In this document: positions 1 through 10,596 of the stretch, one piece after another
Numbering within the stretch: the stretch's first letter is position 1
Layout of the letters: the number at the start of each line of letters is the position of its first letter
Assembly: GCA_963932145.1 (NCBI GenBank)
Contig: OZ010590.1
Span: 52,349,598 to 52,413,597 of the forward strand
Reading direction: 5' to 3'
Source of the DNA: Acanthosepion lycidas
Lineage: Eukaryota; Mollusca; Cephalopoda; Sepiida; Sepiidae
Length of the DNA: 64,000 nucleotides
Program-made: the position numbers and the translations under genes
Notes under the pieces: generated by a model
What the model saw: only the letters and a program-made list of their open reading frames with translations
Database searches by the model: none
Told to the model about the DNA's origin: nothing

Positions 1-332
1 ACCTCTATGGTATCTAAACTTTATAAAATTTAAGTGCAGTACTAGATTAGCAGCACGGTTTCATCATTTTACAGTTGAATTGCCTAGATGTAACCATAAG
101 TTCTTTGCTAACAGGGTTTTTTTTCTCACTTTTATTGCTTGTGGAACTCTCTTCTGACTTCTTCAGGCAAGTCTGATGTTCTAAAATTTAAATGCAATGT
201 CAATCATTATTTACTGTCATTTTGATTCTTTTTTTCTTTCTCTCTTTAATAATGTCTTTCTTTATTCTTTCACACTCTCTAATGTCTTGTTTTAGTGGAT
301 ACATTTCCTTGCTTGGAATGAAATGATTAAAA
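1..332 (+). mobile_element. LINE 3' end, copy 1 (cut by window edge)
   Basis: The plus strand keeps a decayed LINE ORF2 C-terminus with the recognisable LWNSL core (tgtggaactctctt), then a 3' tail ending in CCTTGCTTGGAATGAAATGATT plus an A run. The same tail occurs at 9620, 12905, 21560, 35690 and, inverted, 55420, so this is one dispersed family. A Phe-Phe...Leu-Trp-Asn-Ser-Leu-Pro motif near the C-terminus is typical of CR1/Jockey-like reverse transcriptase proteins; the clade is inferred. Frameshifts make it non-coding. Confidence 0.7.
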
Positions 333-347
333 AATATGCGCACACAC

Positions 348-459
<112 letters not shown>

Positions 460-479
460 GGGGGGGGAGGGTATACAGT

Positions 480-1785
480 GCACTACTAAAATGTTTAGAG
501 AGTTTGAATAGCTTGATCAATTGGTTCATTTATCAAATTACACACTGCTTCCAATGTCTTTCTAAATATTTCCCACATCTCATGAAATCAATCTCTGAGG
601 AAAAAAAATTTTTTTCTTTCCCAAATGAAGCCTTTTCATGCCTTAAATTCCTGTAACTTTTGGGTAGCAACTTTATATATATGTATATAATCTCTGAAAA
701 GTACTCTTGCTTATACTTTAATTCATTACAGACGAAGCATCAGCTCATTGTTATCTATACAGTTCACAAGCATGTGTAAAGGATTATTTAATTTTAATAA
801 AGTTGGTAGTCCATTTGAATTTGATATGTATAGAATATTATATATTTGTGCTATCATAGGTAGGATTTCTTAAATATACAAAAACTGATTCATTTGAATA
901 CAGGTATATAACTGCTAAAAGCATCTATATACTAAGTAGATGTCAAAATTTTCATTGTCCTTTTAGAGAGTGTCCACATAGAGAAAAATTGAAATATCAA
1001 TTAAAAATCACTACATTCATGTTGAATTTGATAAATAATGTTAGAATTTTGTACCTAAAATGTTAGCCACCTTCCAAAAATGTGATGTTGTGTATTAATG
1101 GGTCATAGGTAGAAACCTATAATTTATACCAGATTTTTTTTTTTTAAACATACCATTAATAGCATTGTTTTATTTTAATTGTTACAATTAATATAAAGAT
1201 TTCACAGTGGCTATTAATGAATTACTTTGATAGCGTCTATTAATACTTAGGAAAAATGGATGTTTGTGAAGATTTAATGAAATATATCTATATGCATAAT
1301 GTCAATGGACTGCTAATAAACAACATTTGTTAACATTCATTGACAATAAGGTAAAAAAAAAAAAAAATGGGTTGGTCAGTTATCAGGAATTAATGCAAGC
1401 ATTACTGGCAGGTAGTATGACTTGTATGCATAATATGAATGCATTGCTAATTTGATTAAGCATTGCAAATAAGAAAGAAAAGAATTGTTAGTGATCAGGA
1501 ATTAATGTAAACATTAACAGAATCAACTTATACGGTATAAATGCAATGAAAATCCCAAAGTAAAGAATTGTCAATAATCAGGTATTAATGCAAACATAAG
1601 TAACAGAGAGAGGAATAAGACATTCTAAAGTGTTTCCGTGTTAATCTTTTGGCCAAAATCTTTAAAGAAAAAGCAGTCTGAATATTATTAAGTGGCTATT
1701 AAGGAAACTTATCTCGGAGGAAATTCTCAACACATGTCAATATAAATTATTTCTAAAGCATCTCCTCTTGTCTTTCTTAAAAAAA
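480..1785. other. No gene recognised
   Basis: AT-rich DNA without a coding signature. Three loosely similar blocks containing ATCAGG(A/T)ATTAATG lie near 1383, 1494 and 1576, which suggests a decayed tandem repeat of about 80-110 bp. Confidence 0.6.
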
Positions 1786-1787
1786 AT

Positions 1788-1890
1788 CCTCTCTCTCACT
1801 CACACAAACATGTTGCCGTGCCCCTCTCACTTGCACAAATGCGTTGGCGCCTCTCGCACGAACGTGTTGGTGCCTCTCGCTCACATGTTC
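1788..1890. repeat. Degenerate minisatellite, about 25-30 bp unit
   Basis: Successive blocks of CTCTC(A/G)C followed by (A/C)ACATG or AACGTGTTGG(C/T)GC repeat about four times with substitutions and length changes. It lies just upstream of the much cleaner 33-bp array, and both share a CTC-rich strand bias. Confidence 0.6.
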
Positions 1891-2104
1891 TTATCTCTCA
1901 TTAAGATATTCTAATATGAAGTTCTAAATACCTCCTAACTCTTGTTATCATACCTTCTATTTTTTTAGACATTTGTTTCTCTCCTGCAAGGATACAATTT
2001 CCGTTTCTCAATTGTAAAAAAGGTTTTGTTTTTATATGCATTACTTTAATTTTCTTTTCTACTTCCACATCCACTCATTCTTGAATTTGACTCTCCCCTT
2101 TTCC

Positions 2105-2292
2105 TCTCTTGTGCCTCACCGCCTCTCCTCTTCCTCCTCTCTTGTGCCTCACCGCCTCTCCTCTTCCTCCTCTCTTGTGCCTCACCGCCTCTCCTCTTCC
2201 TCCTCTCTTGTGCCTCGCCGCCTCTCCTCTTCCTCCTCTCTTGTGCCTCACCGCCTCTCCTCTTCCTCCTCTCTTGTGCCCCACCCCCTCTC
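2105..2292. repeat. 33-bp minisatellite, about 5.5 copies
   Basis: The unit CTCTTGTGCCTCACCGCCTC plus TCCTCTTCCTCCT repeats with an exact 33-base period and almost no divergence; one copy has CTCGCC for CTCACC. Because 33 is divisible by three, open frames exist on both strands with 11-residue repeats (LVPHRLSSSSS on plus). I see no promoter, splice or homology support for a protein. Confidence 0.95.
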
Positions 2293-2299
2293 CTCCACC

Positions 2300-3070
2300 A
2301 CCCATTCTCTCACTCTCTCTCTCTCTCTCAACCTGATTCTGGATAACCCTATATGCCTTATGATATCAACCTCTCACTATTTATTTCTCTTTTAATTTTT
2401 CCTTTTTGTCCACACAATACCACTCACTTGACTTTGTCCATCTTAGCAGACTTAATTACCCAGCCAAGAACCATTCCTATTTAACAATTAATCAGTCCTT
2501 GTGTTATTCATCCATCAATATATCTCCTGCCACTTGTGCTGTTACTTTTAATCCTCAATTTGTTACTTTTTCTCATTGTTGTCGTTCAGGATTGAAAAAG
2601 CAAATTACTTCATCATCAATAAAGCTCACATAAAATAATGTTGCCAGTCCATCACTCAATTCTGTCATTTGTAAACCGTGATTGTTTAAGCCAGTATTTG
2701 GACAAACAAATTACAAGTAAAAACATTCAGATCTGCAGTATTGCTTTTTTTGTGGAGGCAAAAGAAGACTATTTCTGAAGTATGAAATTGTTTCTGAGTA
2801 TTTGTTAGATGATGTATCATATTAGGATTCAAGCATTAATGAGAAATGTCTGAAATTGGAGTTTTGTTAGTTTTTAATGCATTGTATCTGATAAGTACCT
2901 TATAGTGTAAATTTATCATTTTTAACCCATTAATTCTCACAAAAAAAAAAAAAAAAAAAAAAAATTGTAAAAATTTTAAAAATAGAAATAGAGTATTATA
3001 TATTAATTAATTACCTATTCAAATAGGAAAACCATGAAATTTTCCATTGTATTTCTTGTATTATAATGAC

Positions 3071-3073
<3 letters not shown>
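2300..3073. other. No gene recognised; (A)23 tract
   Basis: Low-complexity TC DNA near 2310-2330, then unremarkable AT-rich sequence with an A run at 2941-2963. The open frame at 2406-2633 has no recognisable domain. Confidence 0.6.

Positions 3074-3107
<34 letters not shown>
3074..3107. repeat. (TA)n microsatellite
   Basis: About 17 uninterrupted AT repeats, 100 bases before the foldback element at 3210. Confidence 0.97.
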
Positions 3108-3114
<7 letters not shown>

Positions 3115-3209
3115 AAGAAAGAACAGTAAGATATATAATCCGGTGTTCTTATAGATATTTTTATTTTTACAAAATAGTGCTCAATGTAAATTTACAGAGC
3201 ATTAATATT

Positions 3210-3439
3210 ATAAATTAATAGACTTAAAATATGGTTTTTCGCTACACAGTTCCAACCATGTTTCAAAAATGGAAGCTAAAAGCCCCGAATTTAATTTTGT
3301 AATTAAATTAAAGACATTAGTTCCATTTCATCCTCAAGCGAATTTTGGAACTCCAAAATTCGCTTGAAGCTAAATTCCATTTTTGAAACAGGGTTGGAAC
3401 TGTGAAGCGAAAAATCATATTTTAAGTCTATTAATTTAT
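3210..3439. mobile_element. Foldback (MITE-like) element
   Basis: The left arm (3210-3276: ATAAATTAATAGACTTAAAA, then TATGGTTTTTCGCTACACAG) is repeated in inverted orientation at about 3370-3439, about 90% identical over some 65 bases. An inner perfect palindrome with AGCGAATTTTGGA / TCCAAAATTCGCT occupies the centre. No coding capacity. (TA) tracts lie on both sides. The superfamily cannot be assigned. Confidence 0.8.
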
Positions 3440-3539
3440 GATATATATATATAAAAAAATATATAGCATATTTATGTTATAATTTTTAAATAAATAATAT
3501 ATAATAATGTGATTTTGTGTAGATGAAACTAGTCATCCT

Positions 3540-3969
3540 GGGAGGGTAAGAGAAGGAAAACTCTGAATTTAAATCTCTGCTGCATACCCAATCATGGGAA
3601 AGACATTAGGAGTAAACTCTGTGGACAAATCTGGAGCTGGAGTCCCTAAGACAGTTTGATATTATGTTCTGACAAGAGGACATGAGGGAGACCTCATTTT
3701 TTGCTTCAAGAACATCTGCAAAAGTGACATATGGACACTGGGATCAAGAGGTGGGAATGATTCACTTACACTGGAAATGTGATTTACACTGAGGGCTAGA
3801 GTGAGTAGAGAAAAAACAGGGGCTTGCCGCTGGAATGAAGCATGCTTGATGGAAAGAAAACAATGTCATCAGGAGGAAAGTGTCTTCACATGCATTGGTT
3901 GCAGTCGAGACTCACTCCTGTGTGGGCCTGAACAGCCATATCAACTGCTGTGCTCCCATCAGTAGCTAA
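3540..3969 (+). mobile_element. Decayed LINE ORF2 C-terminus
   Basis: The last 17 codons (3919-3969) read CVGLNSHINCCAPISS-stop, preceded in another frame by FTCIGC. This matches the C-terminal Cys/His knuckle (C-x2-C...R-x-GL-x-SH) that ends many Jockey/CR1-type LINE proteins. The 300 bases upstream contain several frames and stops. A fossil; it could not make an active protein. Confidence 0.5.
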
Positions 3970-4354
3970 GGTATAGCTTTTGGGGCACAGATCCAGGGGT
4001 CTCTTCATGCCAACAAATGCCACATACATAATTACCTATAACTCGTTAATTGGTTAAATTGATAAAATTAAATACTTTTGAATTTTTCTTGTAGATTCTT
4101 GGGTAAATCATTGGGTGGGTGTTAACTTAGGGGACATAATTCTGACCCCCCCTTGTTATTTTGGCTATAGTCAATTAGGAAATTAATATATTATAGTTCT
4201 CATTTTGCTTGATATAAATGTAATTATAGATACATTTCAGCCAAGTATTCTTTGGCAATCATCATGTGTTCATTGTTTTATATCTGCTAATTATTTTATT
4301 TTGCTCCTGTGAAGACAGTTACTGTTCATTTCTGTTGAACCAGTGTTTTACTAC

Positions 4355-4432
4355 CTGATCCATGGATTGAACTCGTGACCATTAGATGATAGTAACACAT
4401 GTATAACCACCACCTGTATCCAGTAATACCAC
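4355..4432 (-). repeat. tRNA-type SINE head remnant
   Basis: On the minus strand a B-box-like GAGTTCAATCC follows a possible A-box region (GGTGGTTATACATG). No body is recognisable before the (TA)n at 4456, so this is probably a truncated SINE head. Confidence 0.35.
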
Positions 4433-4450
4433 TATAGGACATCAGTGGTG

Positions 4451-4455
<5 letters not shown>

Positions 4456-4516
<61 letters not shown>
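4456..4516. repeat. (TA)n microsatellite
   Basis: About 30 TA units, uninterrupted. Confidence 0.97.
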
Positions 4517-4520
<4 letters not shown>

Positions 4521-4571
4521 CAGATAGTTTCAACATTTGGTTATCATGGTAGGTTTGTACTGCTTTTTGAT

Positions 4572-4996
4572 TACCATATTTTCCGGCTTACAAGACGTGG
4601 CAGCTTGGAAGATGAACTCTAATATTGGAAAGGAATTTCTAAGAAAAAAGTAATTCTCATTCACCATACGTCTCTCACATACTGGTGCCATGTATTGTTA
4701 ACATTAATCACTTGTCTGATTTTGTTTATATGGCAATGATATACTAGTCAAGAGCAGAAAGACTCCCACTGCTGCTAGTAAACAGAGGATGCTTAAGCTT
4801 GTGGCTCAGCTCCAAGAAGGTTTATAGTCTTGGAAATACTTGTAACAGCTAAGTACTGATGTTACATGATATAAAAGGCCGAATTTGATAGATAGTTAAC
4901 ATTATAGTGTAATGACTCAACATACAAATCCATGTCCCTATCAGTTAAGTCAATTGAGCCTGGGCATTGTCTTGGAGGATGCACATGTATTTTTCA
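4572..4996. mobile_element. TIR element, truncated copy 1
   Basis: Begins CCATATTTTCCGGCTTACAA and stays similar to 5129-5622 through shared landmarks such as ATACTAGTCAAGAGCAGAAA and ACATACAAATCCATG. The right terminal repeat present in copy 2 is missing here, and about 30 internal bases near 4955 are deleted. Confidence 0.75.
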
Positions 4997-5128
4997 TTTC
5001 AATTCCCATGCCAATATTTATTATACTCTCTGCACATTCCCACTACTAATACTACTAGTTAATTAATAATGGTTAACAATGCTTCATCTAATAGAAATTT
5101 CAGATAATATTACTACTAATAATAATAC

Positions 5129-5622
5129 TACCATATTTTCCTGCTTACAAGGCACCACAGCTTGGAAGATGCACCCTAATATTGGTAAGGAAATTTCTAA
5201 GAAAAAAGTCATTTTCATACGACAACACATTCAACATGCATTCCTCACATACTGGTGCCATGTATTGTTAACATTAATCACTTGTCTGATTTTGTTTATA
5301 TGGCAATGATATACTAGTCAAGAGCAGAAAGACTCCCACTGCTGCTAGTAAGCAGAGTATGCTTAAGCTTGTGGCTCATCTCCAGGAAGTTTTATAGTCT
5401 TGGAAATACTTGTAACAGCTAAGTCCTGAGGTTACATCATATAAAAGGCTGAATTAGCTAACATTATAGTGTAATGAGTCAACATACAAATCCATGCCCC
5501 TACCAGTCAAGCCAATTAGGTGACTGTCCAAGCTTACTTGAGCCTGGGTGTTGTCTTGCGTTCATCTTGGAAGATGTGCATGTATTTTTCAGGAAAAAGT
5601 GTCTTGTAAGCCAGAAAATACG
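5129..5622. mobile_element. Non-autonomous DNA element with terminal inverted repeats, copy 2
   Basis: The left end CCATATTTTCCTGCTTACAA and the right end TTGTAAGCCAGAAAATACG are imperfect inverted repeats of about 25 bases, with no transposase between them, so this is a MITE-like element of about 490 bp. It lies 557 bases from the related copy at 4572 in the same orientation. I cannot name the superfamily from the termini alone. The open frames inside it are not conserved between the copies. Confidence 0.75.
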
Positions 5623-5694
5623 ATATTTCATATCAGAACATTGGTTCTACAGGAACAAAGTCGCATGATACAATGAACATCTAATTCAGTACAG

Positions 5695-5811
5695 GATTAT
5701 GGCCACATCACATTGAAACACTGGTTCCTATATGATCACTGGTTCAACAATGTCGAGCTTGGTCAATACCTAGATGGGTGACTGCTTGGAAATACAAAGT
5801 GCTGTAAGCTT
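5695..5811 (+). pseudogene. 5S rRNA pseudogene
   Basis: Aligns along its full length with eukaryotic 5S rRNA: GATTATGGCCACATCACATT (5S GTCTACGGCCATACCACGTT), GATCACTGGTTCAACAATGT, CTAGATGGGTGACTGCTTGG and GTGCTGTAAGCTT at the end. By eye, identity is roughly 75-80%, so it is a pseudogene, but the internal-promoter region is still visible. A tRNA-type SINE follows directly, so it may be the head of a composite SINE. Confidence 0.8.
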
Positions 5812-5812
5812 G

Positions 5813-5990
5813 GATGTGTGGGTGGTGTAATGGACAAAGGCTCAAAATTGTTAATTGGAGAGCTGAGTTCCAATTCTCATTGGGTTCATTACATTCACTT
5901 ACATGCAAATACCATTGGGAAAGGTATAAATCCACCTCTCCCCCCATCTATGGGTTACTTGTATCACTAAACCATTTTTGTCTTAAAAAA
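5813..5990 (+). mobile_element. tRNA-derived SINE, family A
   Basis: GTGTGGGTGGTGTAATGGACAA forms an A-box-like start and GAGTTCCAATTCTC a weak B box. The body (CATTACATTCACTTACATGC, then CACCTCTCCCCCCATCTATG) matches the copies at 10597 (+) and 30372, 30965 and 36255 (-). It ends in an A run at 5986-6005 and abuts the 5S pseudogene. Confidence 0.7.
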
Positions 5991-6005
5991 AAAAAAAAAA
6001 AAAAA

Positions 6006-7022
6006 TCTTCCAATCTAAAAATATTTTCTGGCCCTAAATAACCTGCAAAGATAAGAAAATGAATTGACCAACATAGTACAATTCTGCTATAATAACCAAA
6101 TGTCACTTGACTAACTGCCATATAATTTTTACATTTCACTAGGAAAAACAAAATTTAATCTTGTTTTCTGTCCCATTGACAGGCTATATTAATAGATACA
6201 AAAAAATGAGTAAGTATATGAGTTAGTCAATTCTGTATTAATTACTATTATCACATTGGTGGATAAATGCTGGTGATTATGTTAAACGATGCATATAATG
6301 CACAAATAGAATAGATAATTAACGATATGCGTAATTGTAAATGCGCAATAAATGTTTAAATTTTCATAATTTCCAATATCTTAACTTATATCCCCACAAC
6401 GTATCATTTAGTTAATTTTTTTAATAGCTAGCTTGAAATTTCTACTTTATTGATGTGGCTATTTTGTCAGAAGGAAAAAAATGATTGAAATCGGATAAAA
6501 AGTATTTTCCTTCTCATCTGTGGTATCAACTTTAATGAAGTTGCTAGAAAAAGTTAATAACTAACAAGCTGTGTTTGTAAGATTTTTTTTTATCCTGGAA
6601 AAAGCCTTGTTCAGTAGTTTTAGTGGTATATTCAGCCATACCATGTTTGTTGCACAATTTTCTTTTTCTTTAAAAAGTGTCTCCAACCATGCCAAGGAAA
6701 TTACCTACCATTTTGGTGTAATTTCATCAAGTAACAATAGACAGTACCTCATTTTGCATTATACACTCAATACGTTTAAACAGAGCAGCAGACAATGTTG
6801 TCAGCCATGTTTGGTAAGCTGTCTTCTTTTTTTTTTTTTTTTTCCTTTATATATTTCATTGGTAAGACAAATCTGAAAATGGTCTATTCTATGAGGTCAG
6901 AATTATGATGCTGGTTAGTGAAAGAGTTAATTCTGAAACTGGTGTGCTGGATAATTCTTCTTTTTTTTTTTTAACTTTGGTCCCTTAACAAAATAGTCTG
7001 CCAGAATAACTTTAGTTTGTCT
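6006..7022. other. No gene recognised
   Basis: AT-rich sequence with T runs near 6828 and 6960. Open frames here end in the homopolymers and show no domain. Confidence 0.6.
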
Positions 7023-7274
7023 CCTTTAAGCAACTTTTTGGATTGGGAAGTTTTGCAAGTAATTTTTTTTTTTTTTTTTCTAGTACTTTTATTTTTGCAA
7101 ACCATTTACAGTAAGTAATAATTTTCTCCTTGTATGAAAACAAAATTTCAGTGGTATTAACTTGTATGGATTGCATACTTAGTCCACAGACTTAAATTCT
7201 AATTTTAAATGACCATGTTTAACTGTAGTCATATAAATTGTGTATTGATTTTAAATCCTATCCATAGTGGGTGT

Positions 7275-7307
<33 letters not shown>

Positions 7308-7520
7308 TACACATTCATATATAGTCTTGGAGATATAAATACTTGAAATATAGACTTTTGAAAAGCCATCTGAATCTATTATGTTCACTGTACATCAATG
7401 GTTTCAGCAAAGGCATGGATCTTCCTCTTCTCTTCCCAGTGACAGGTTAAATAACAGGGTTGACTGGACTCGATAGCCTTGGTGCCAACCAATGTAGAAG
7501 TACTACTCAGAATTCAACAT
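7023..7520. repeat. Direct duplication, copy 1 (period about 553 bp)
   Basis: Similar at about 75-80% to 7588-8070, in the same order: TTCTAGTACTTTTATT, ATTTACAGTAAGTAAT, TGTATTGATTTTAAATCCTA, a (TA)n array (7278-7301), then a tail related to SINE family A (CTTCTCTTCCCAGTGACAGG). Copying preceded much of the substitution load. Confidence 0.7.
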
Positions 7521-7587
7521 AATGAAGAACATAACAGAAAATCCCTCCAATATCTTTCCCAAGAAACCGTGGCAATTCATACATATT

Positions 7588-7828
7588 AAAGTAAGCTTTT
7601 TTTTCTGAATTGGATGTTATTGCAAATAATTTCTAGTACTTTTTATTATTTGCCAATCATTTACAGTAAGTAATTTTCTCCTTGTGGGAAAAGATTTCAG
7701 TGACATTGATTTGTATGGATTACACACTTACTCCCCTGATATAATTTCTAATTTTAAATGACTTTGTTTAACTTAAGCCATTATATAAATTAGGTGTATT
7801 GATTTTAAATCCTATCTTAAGTAGGTGT

Positions 7829-7875
<47 letters not shown>

Positions 7876-8070
7876 CAGACAAACATACACACACATGTAT
7901 CCATATAGTCTTGAGAATATAAACACTTGAAATATAGTCTTTTAAAATAACACCAGAATTTGTGTTCACCTTGTACTAATACTCTTGGAAAAGGCATTAA
8001 TTCATCTTTTCTCTTTCTCCAGCTATGAATTATCTAGTCTTGGGTGGCAGCCAGTCTAGATGGGAAAATA
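7588..8070. repeat. Direct duplication, copy 2
   Basis: Second copy of the block at 7023. Its (TA)n array (7832-7873) is longer than in copy 1, so the array grew or shrank after duplication. It ends in a SINE-A-like tail with GGTGGCAGCCAGTCTAGATG. Confidence 0.7.
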
Positions 8071-8204
8071 ATTATTTACATTTATATTAAGCTGTTGTGC
8101 TCTCTGCACTTCATGTGCTTGTTGATTCAAGGAACTGAGTTTTTTTTTTGTTTGTTTGTTTTTAATGAACTTACTTTGTCACCTAATTCAATGTTGTAAT
8201 CCAT

Positions 8205-8500
8205 TAGGTTCATCTCTGGACCAGGTAGTGCAGACCTTAAACTCTGTGGAAAAGGGGGATTAATAAATGAGCAGTACTAAATAAGAACAAGACATCACTA
8301 GAGAGGAACACTGCAAAAAAGAATAACCATCTCTTCTTGATTAAATAAAGTGTTTTGTTTGAAATTCCCAGAAAGTTAGACAGATCAACAAGCACCTGAA
8401 GAATACTAGACAGTACAATGGCTGAAATGTTGCAATGATAACAAAGATGAGTCTGTATGTAAATAATGATGACCCCAGAAATTTAGACAAAAGGAAAAGT
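8205..8500 (+). mobile_element. tRNA-derived SINE, family D (head lost)
   Basis: Shares GTAGTGCAGACC, GCAGTACTAAATAAGAACAA, ACAATGGCTGAAATGTTGCA and the tail CCCAGAAATTTAGACAAAAA-like end with copies at 34005, 44035 and 58440 (+) and 43735 (-). The 5' tRNA-like head is not recognisable here. Confidence 0.7.
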
Positions 8501-8526
8501 AATTCTGACCAATTGGGTGTACACTA

Positions 8527-8640
8527 CAGTTCAAAAGTTTGAGGAGGGAGAATTTTTTACATTGGCTCCAAAAGTAGTTGTCTTGTAATTTAATCATGAG
8601 AAAATTATTATACATGTGTGTGTTGTTGTTGTTTTTTCTT

Positions 8641-8671
<31 letters not shown>

Positions 8672-8879
8672 GTAATTTTATCATGAAAAAATCATCAAAA
8701 TATCCTTCTATAGCTGAGATTTTTCCTTGATTACTGCAGCACAAATCTTTGGCATTCATTGCTAAAGTTTCTCAAAGTATAAGTTTGATAATTGATTCTA
8801 TTCTTTTTTTTCAATGACTCTAAGAGCTTTCAAGTTCATCCTATGCTAATTCTGGGGGTGGCTTCAAACTTTTGAACTG
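8527..8879. mobile_element. Tc1-type MITE
   Basis: Starts CAGTTCAAAAGTTTGA after a TA and ends TTCAAACTTTTGAACTG, a near-perfect inverted repeat of 16-17 bases of the kind that ends many Tc1 elements. The 353-bp interior has no intact transposase and contains a T30 run (8647-8672). The right-hand TA is mutated (TTG). Confidence 0.7.
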
Positions 8880-8939
8880 TTGTGTGCATGTGACATGAAG
8901 TGCATTGTCATTCCTTGACAAGATTGATTTGATCATTCA

Positions 8940-9230
8940 CATTTAGCCATCTGGACCCCACCCTCACTAGTGGACCATGCAGGGGAATGTTAAGTTTAGT
9001 CTAGACTGTGCAATTATCCCCCCCGATGATGTTTACCTTTACAAGGCTCAAGGGTCACTCGAGTTAGAGTTCGAGTTGGTTCCATAAAGCAGTAGCTCAT
9101 GTGAAAAAGCTGCTTGAGTGGAACTTAGATCTCACCATTGAAGAGCCAGATCAGACCTAAAATCGAATACTGTTGTCATATTTGAGTCGGAGCTGCCCAT
9201 GCCTCACTTTCCAGTCTTGATAAAGTTAAA
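8940..9230 (+). mobile_element. LINE reverse transcriptase fossil
   Basis: Around 9130-9220 the plus strand reads KSQIRPKIEYCCHI, a stop, then VGAAHASLSSLDKV. This matches the thumb-side motif (K-x-x-IRP-x-x-EY...W-x-G...LD-x-x-Q) of CR1/Jockey-like reverse transcriptases, with the Trp codon mutated to a stop. It may be the upstream part of the LINE whose tail is at 9620. Confidence 0.45.
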
Positions 9231-9619
9231 ATGCATCTCAGATTCTTTGATCTTGAGTGGCTTCCAGGCGTTGTACAAGGTGAACCTTACTGCAAAAAAA
9301 AAAAAAATTAAATGAGGGTGGTTCATTACAATGTGCGGGGAATGGTAGTTTGTAGCAGTGAAGGTTAGAACTGGTGTAACTAAGGAATGTATTTTGTCCT
9401 TACTCATCTGAGATTATCTATCTTGGTATAGATAGTGATAACAGGTGTTTAGTACATTTTGGCAAACTTATGCATAGAAAATCAGGAGTTTCTCATGTTC
9501 GATAGGATTGTTTTAATATTTTAAAAAATCCAATTCTTATCTTGTCTGTCATAAACAAAATGTAACATTTTTTTTTTTCTTCTTGAGATGATTAGTTTAG
9601 GGAGTTATCTAATGGGATC

Positions 9620-9780
9620 ACTGGAGATAGTCAATTGTTATCTTCTGTCTTAATTCCTATTCTTTTATTATTCTCTCTCCTTAATAATTTTTTTTCTATC
9701 TCGTATTCTCCCCCACTTAGTAACCCCTTGTATCTTAGTTGCTTTATTGCCTTGCTTGGGGTGAAATTTAAAAAAAAAAG
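9620..9780 (+). mobile_element. LINE 3' end, copy 2
   Basis: Matches the tails at 1, 12905 and 35690: GTTATCTTCTGTCTTAATTC, TTCTCTCTCCTTAATAAT, then TTGCCTTGCTTGGGGTGAAA and an A run. Confidence 0.75.
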
Positions 9781-9878
9781 ATAGCTTTATCAATGGAATT
9801 TGTTATCTACCAACAATTTATTAATGTTGAGAAAATATAAAAGTTGCAACACTCAGTCTTATGTCATTCAACTTTAGT

Positions 9879-9881
<3 letters not shown>

Positions 9882-9917
<36 letters not shown>
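9882..9917. repeat. (T)n tract of about 35
   Basis: The longest homopolymer in the window; possibly the poly(A) tail of a minus-strand retrotransposition event, with no recognisable body left beside it. Confidence 0.9.
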
Positions 9918-9919
<2 letters not shown>

Positions 9920-9999
9920 GAATTGGTAACTCAAACAAAAACATTGTTTTCAATCGTTATGAGTCTACCGATTGAATAGAATTTTATTATAAACAATTG

Positions 10000-10200
10000 T
10001 CTTGTAAATGGAATTTTTAAAGCATTCTGAATGTAAAAATAAAGAAAAAAGTGTGCAAGACAATAAGAAACACTACCTGCCAAAAAAAAGTGAAGTTTTG
10101 TTGAAATTGGTTGAAAAATGTAGGAAATCCAATCCCATATATAAACGAACACACACACACACACACAAACAACCTGGGTTTTATAAGTATAACTCTATAT
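10000..10200 (+). repeat. Dispersed repeat tail with (AC)n, copy 1
   Basis: GTGAAGTTTTGTTGAAATTG and AAATCCAATC lead into (AC)n and ACAACCTGGGTTTTATAAGT. The same module recurs at 10325-10440, so the two are copies of one retroelement 3' end or a local duplication. Confidence 0.65.
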
Positions 10201-10324
10201 GAGTTGTCCCCCTTTCATTCTCGTGATGCCTCTTAATCGTGTTTTGAAATTGATTTCATGCAAAAACAATTGCTTTTCTAATTTTTGGTGCTGTCAGAAC
10301 CACCACAAGGTAATTTTACGTAGT

Positions 10325-10440
10325 CCTGTGAAGTTTTGTTGAAATCGGTTAAAAAATGTGCGAAATCTGATCCAATATTTAAAGGTACACACACACACAC
10401 ACACACACAACCTGGGTTTTATAATAAGTATATGATTTCT
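10325..10440 (+). repeat. Dispersed repeat tail with (AC)n, copy 2
   Basis: GTGAAGTTTTGTTGAAATCG, GCGAAATCTGATCC, (AC)n, then CAACCTGGGTTTTATAATAA. Parallel to the copy at 10070-10200, about 255 bases apart. Confidence 0.65.
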
Positions 10441-10596
10441 TACTTTTTTCTTCTTTTCTTTAAAGAACTATCCACTTTGTACCTCTTATACACTCACTGC
10501 AACGATGGATATTTTAATCCTTACATAATTTCACCTTGGTTTTTAATAGTTGCCAATAGAAATTCCTATATAAAAGTATTTATACTTTATTTATAG

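Noticed and set aside
2036..2395. 119-codon Ser/Leu-rich frame.
   Set aside because: It consists of the 33-bp minisatellite and (TC)n; no conserved domain or gene signals.
9204..9407. Minus-strand frame HSLVTPVLTFTATN...HSPHIVMNHPH, loosely like a CR1/Jockey C-terminal region.
   Set aside because: It overlaps the plus-strand LINE remnant tail-to-tail, which fits neither a simple insertion nor twin priming; the resemblance may be chance.
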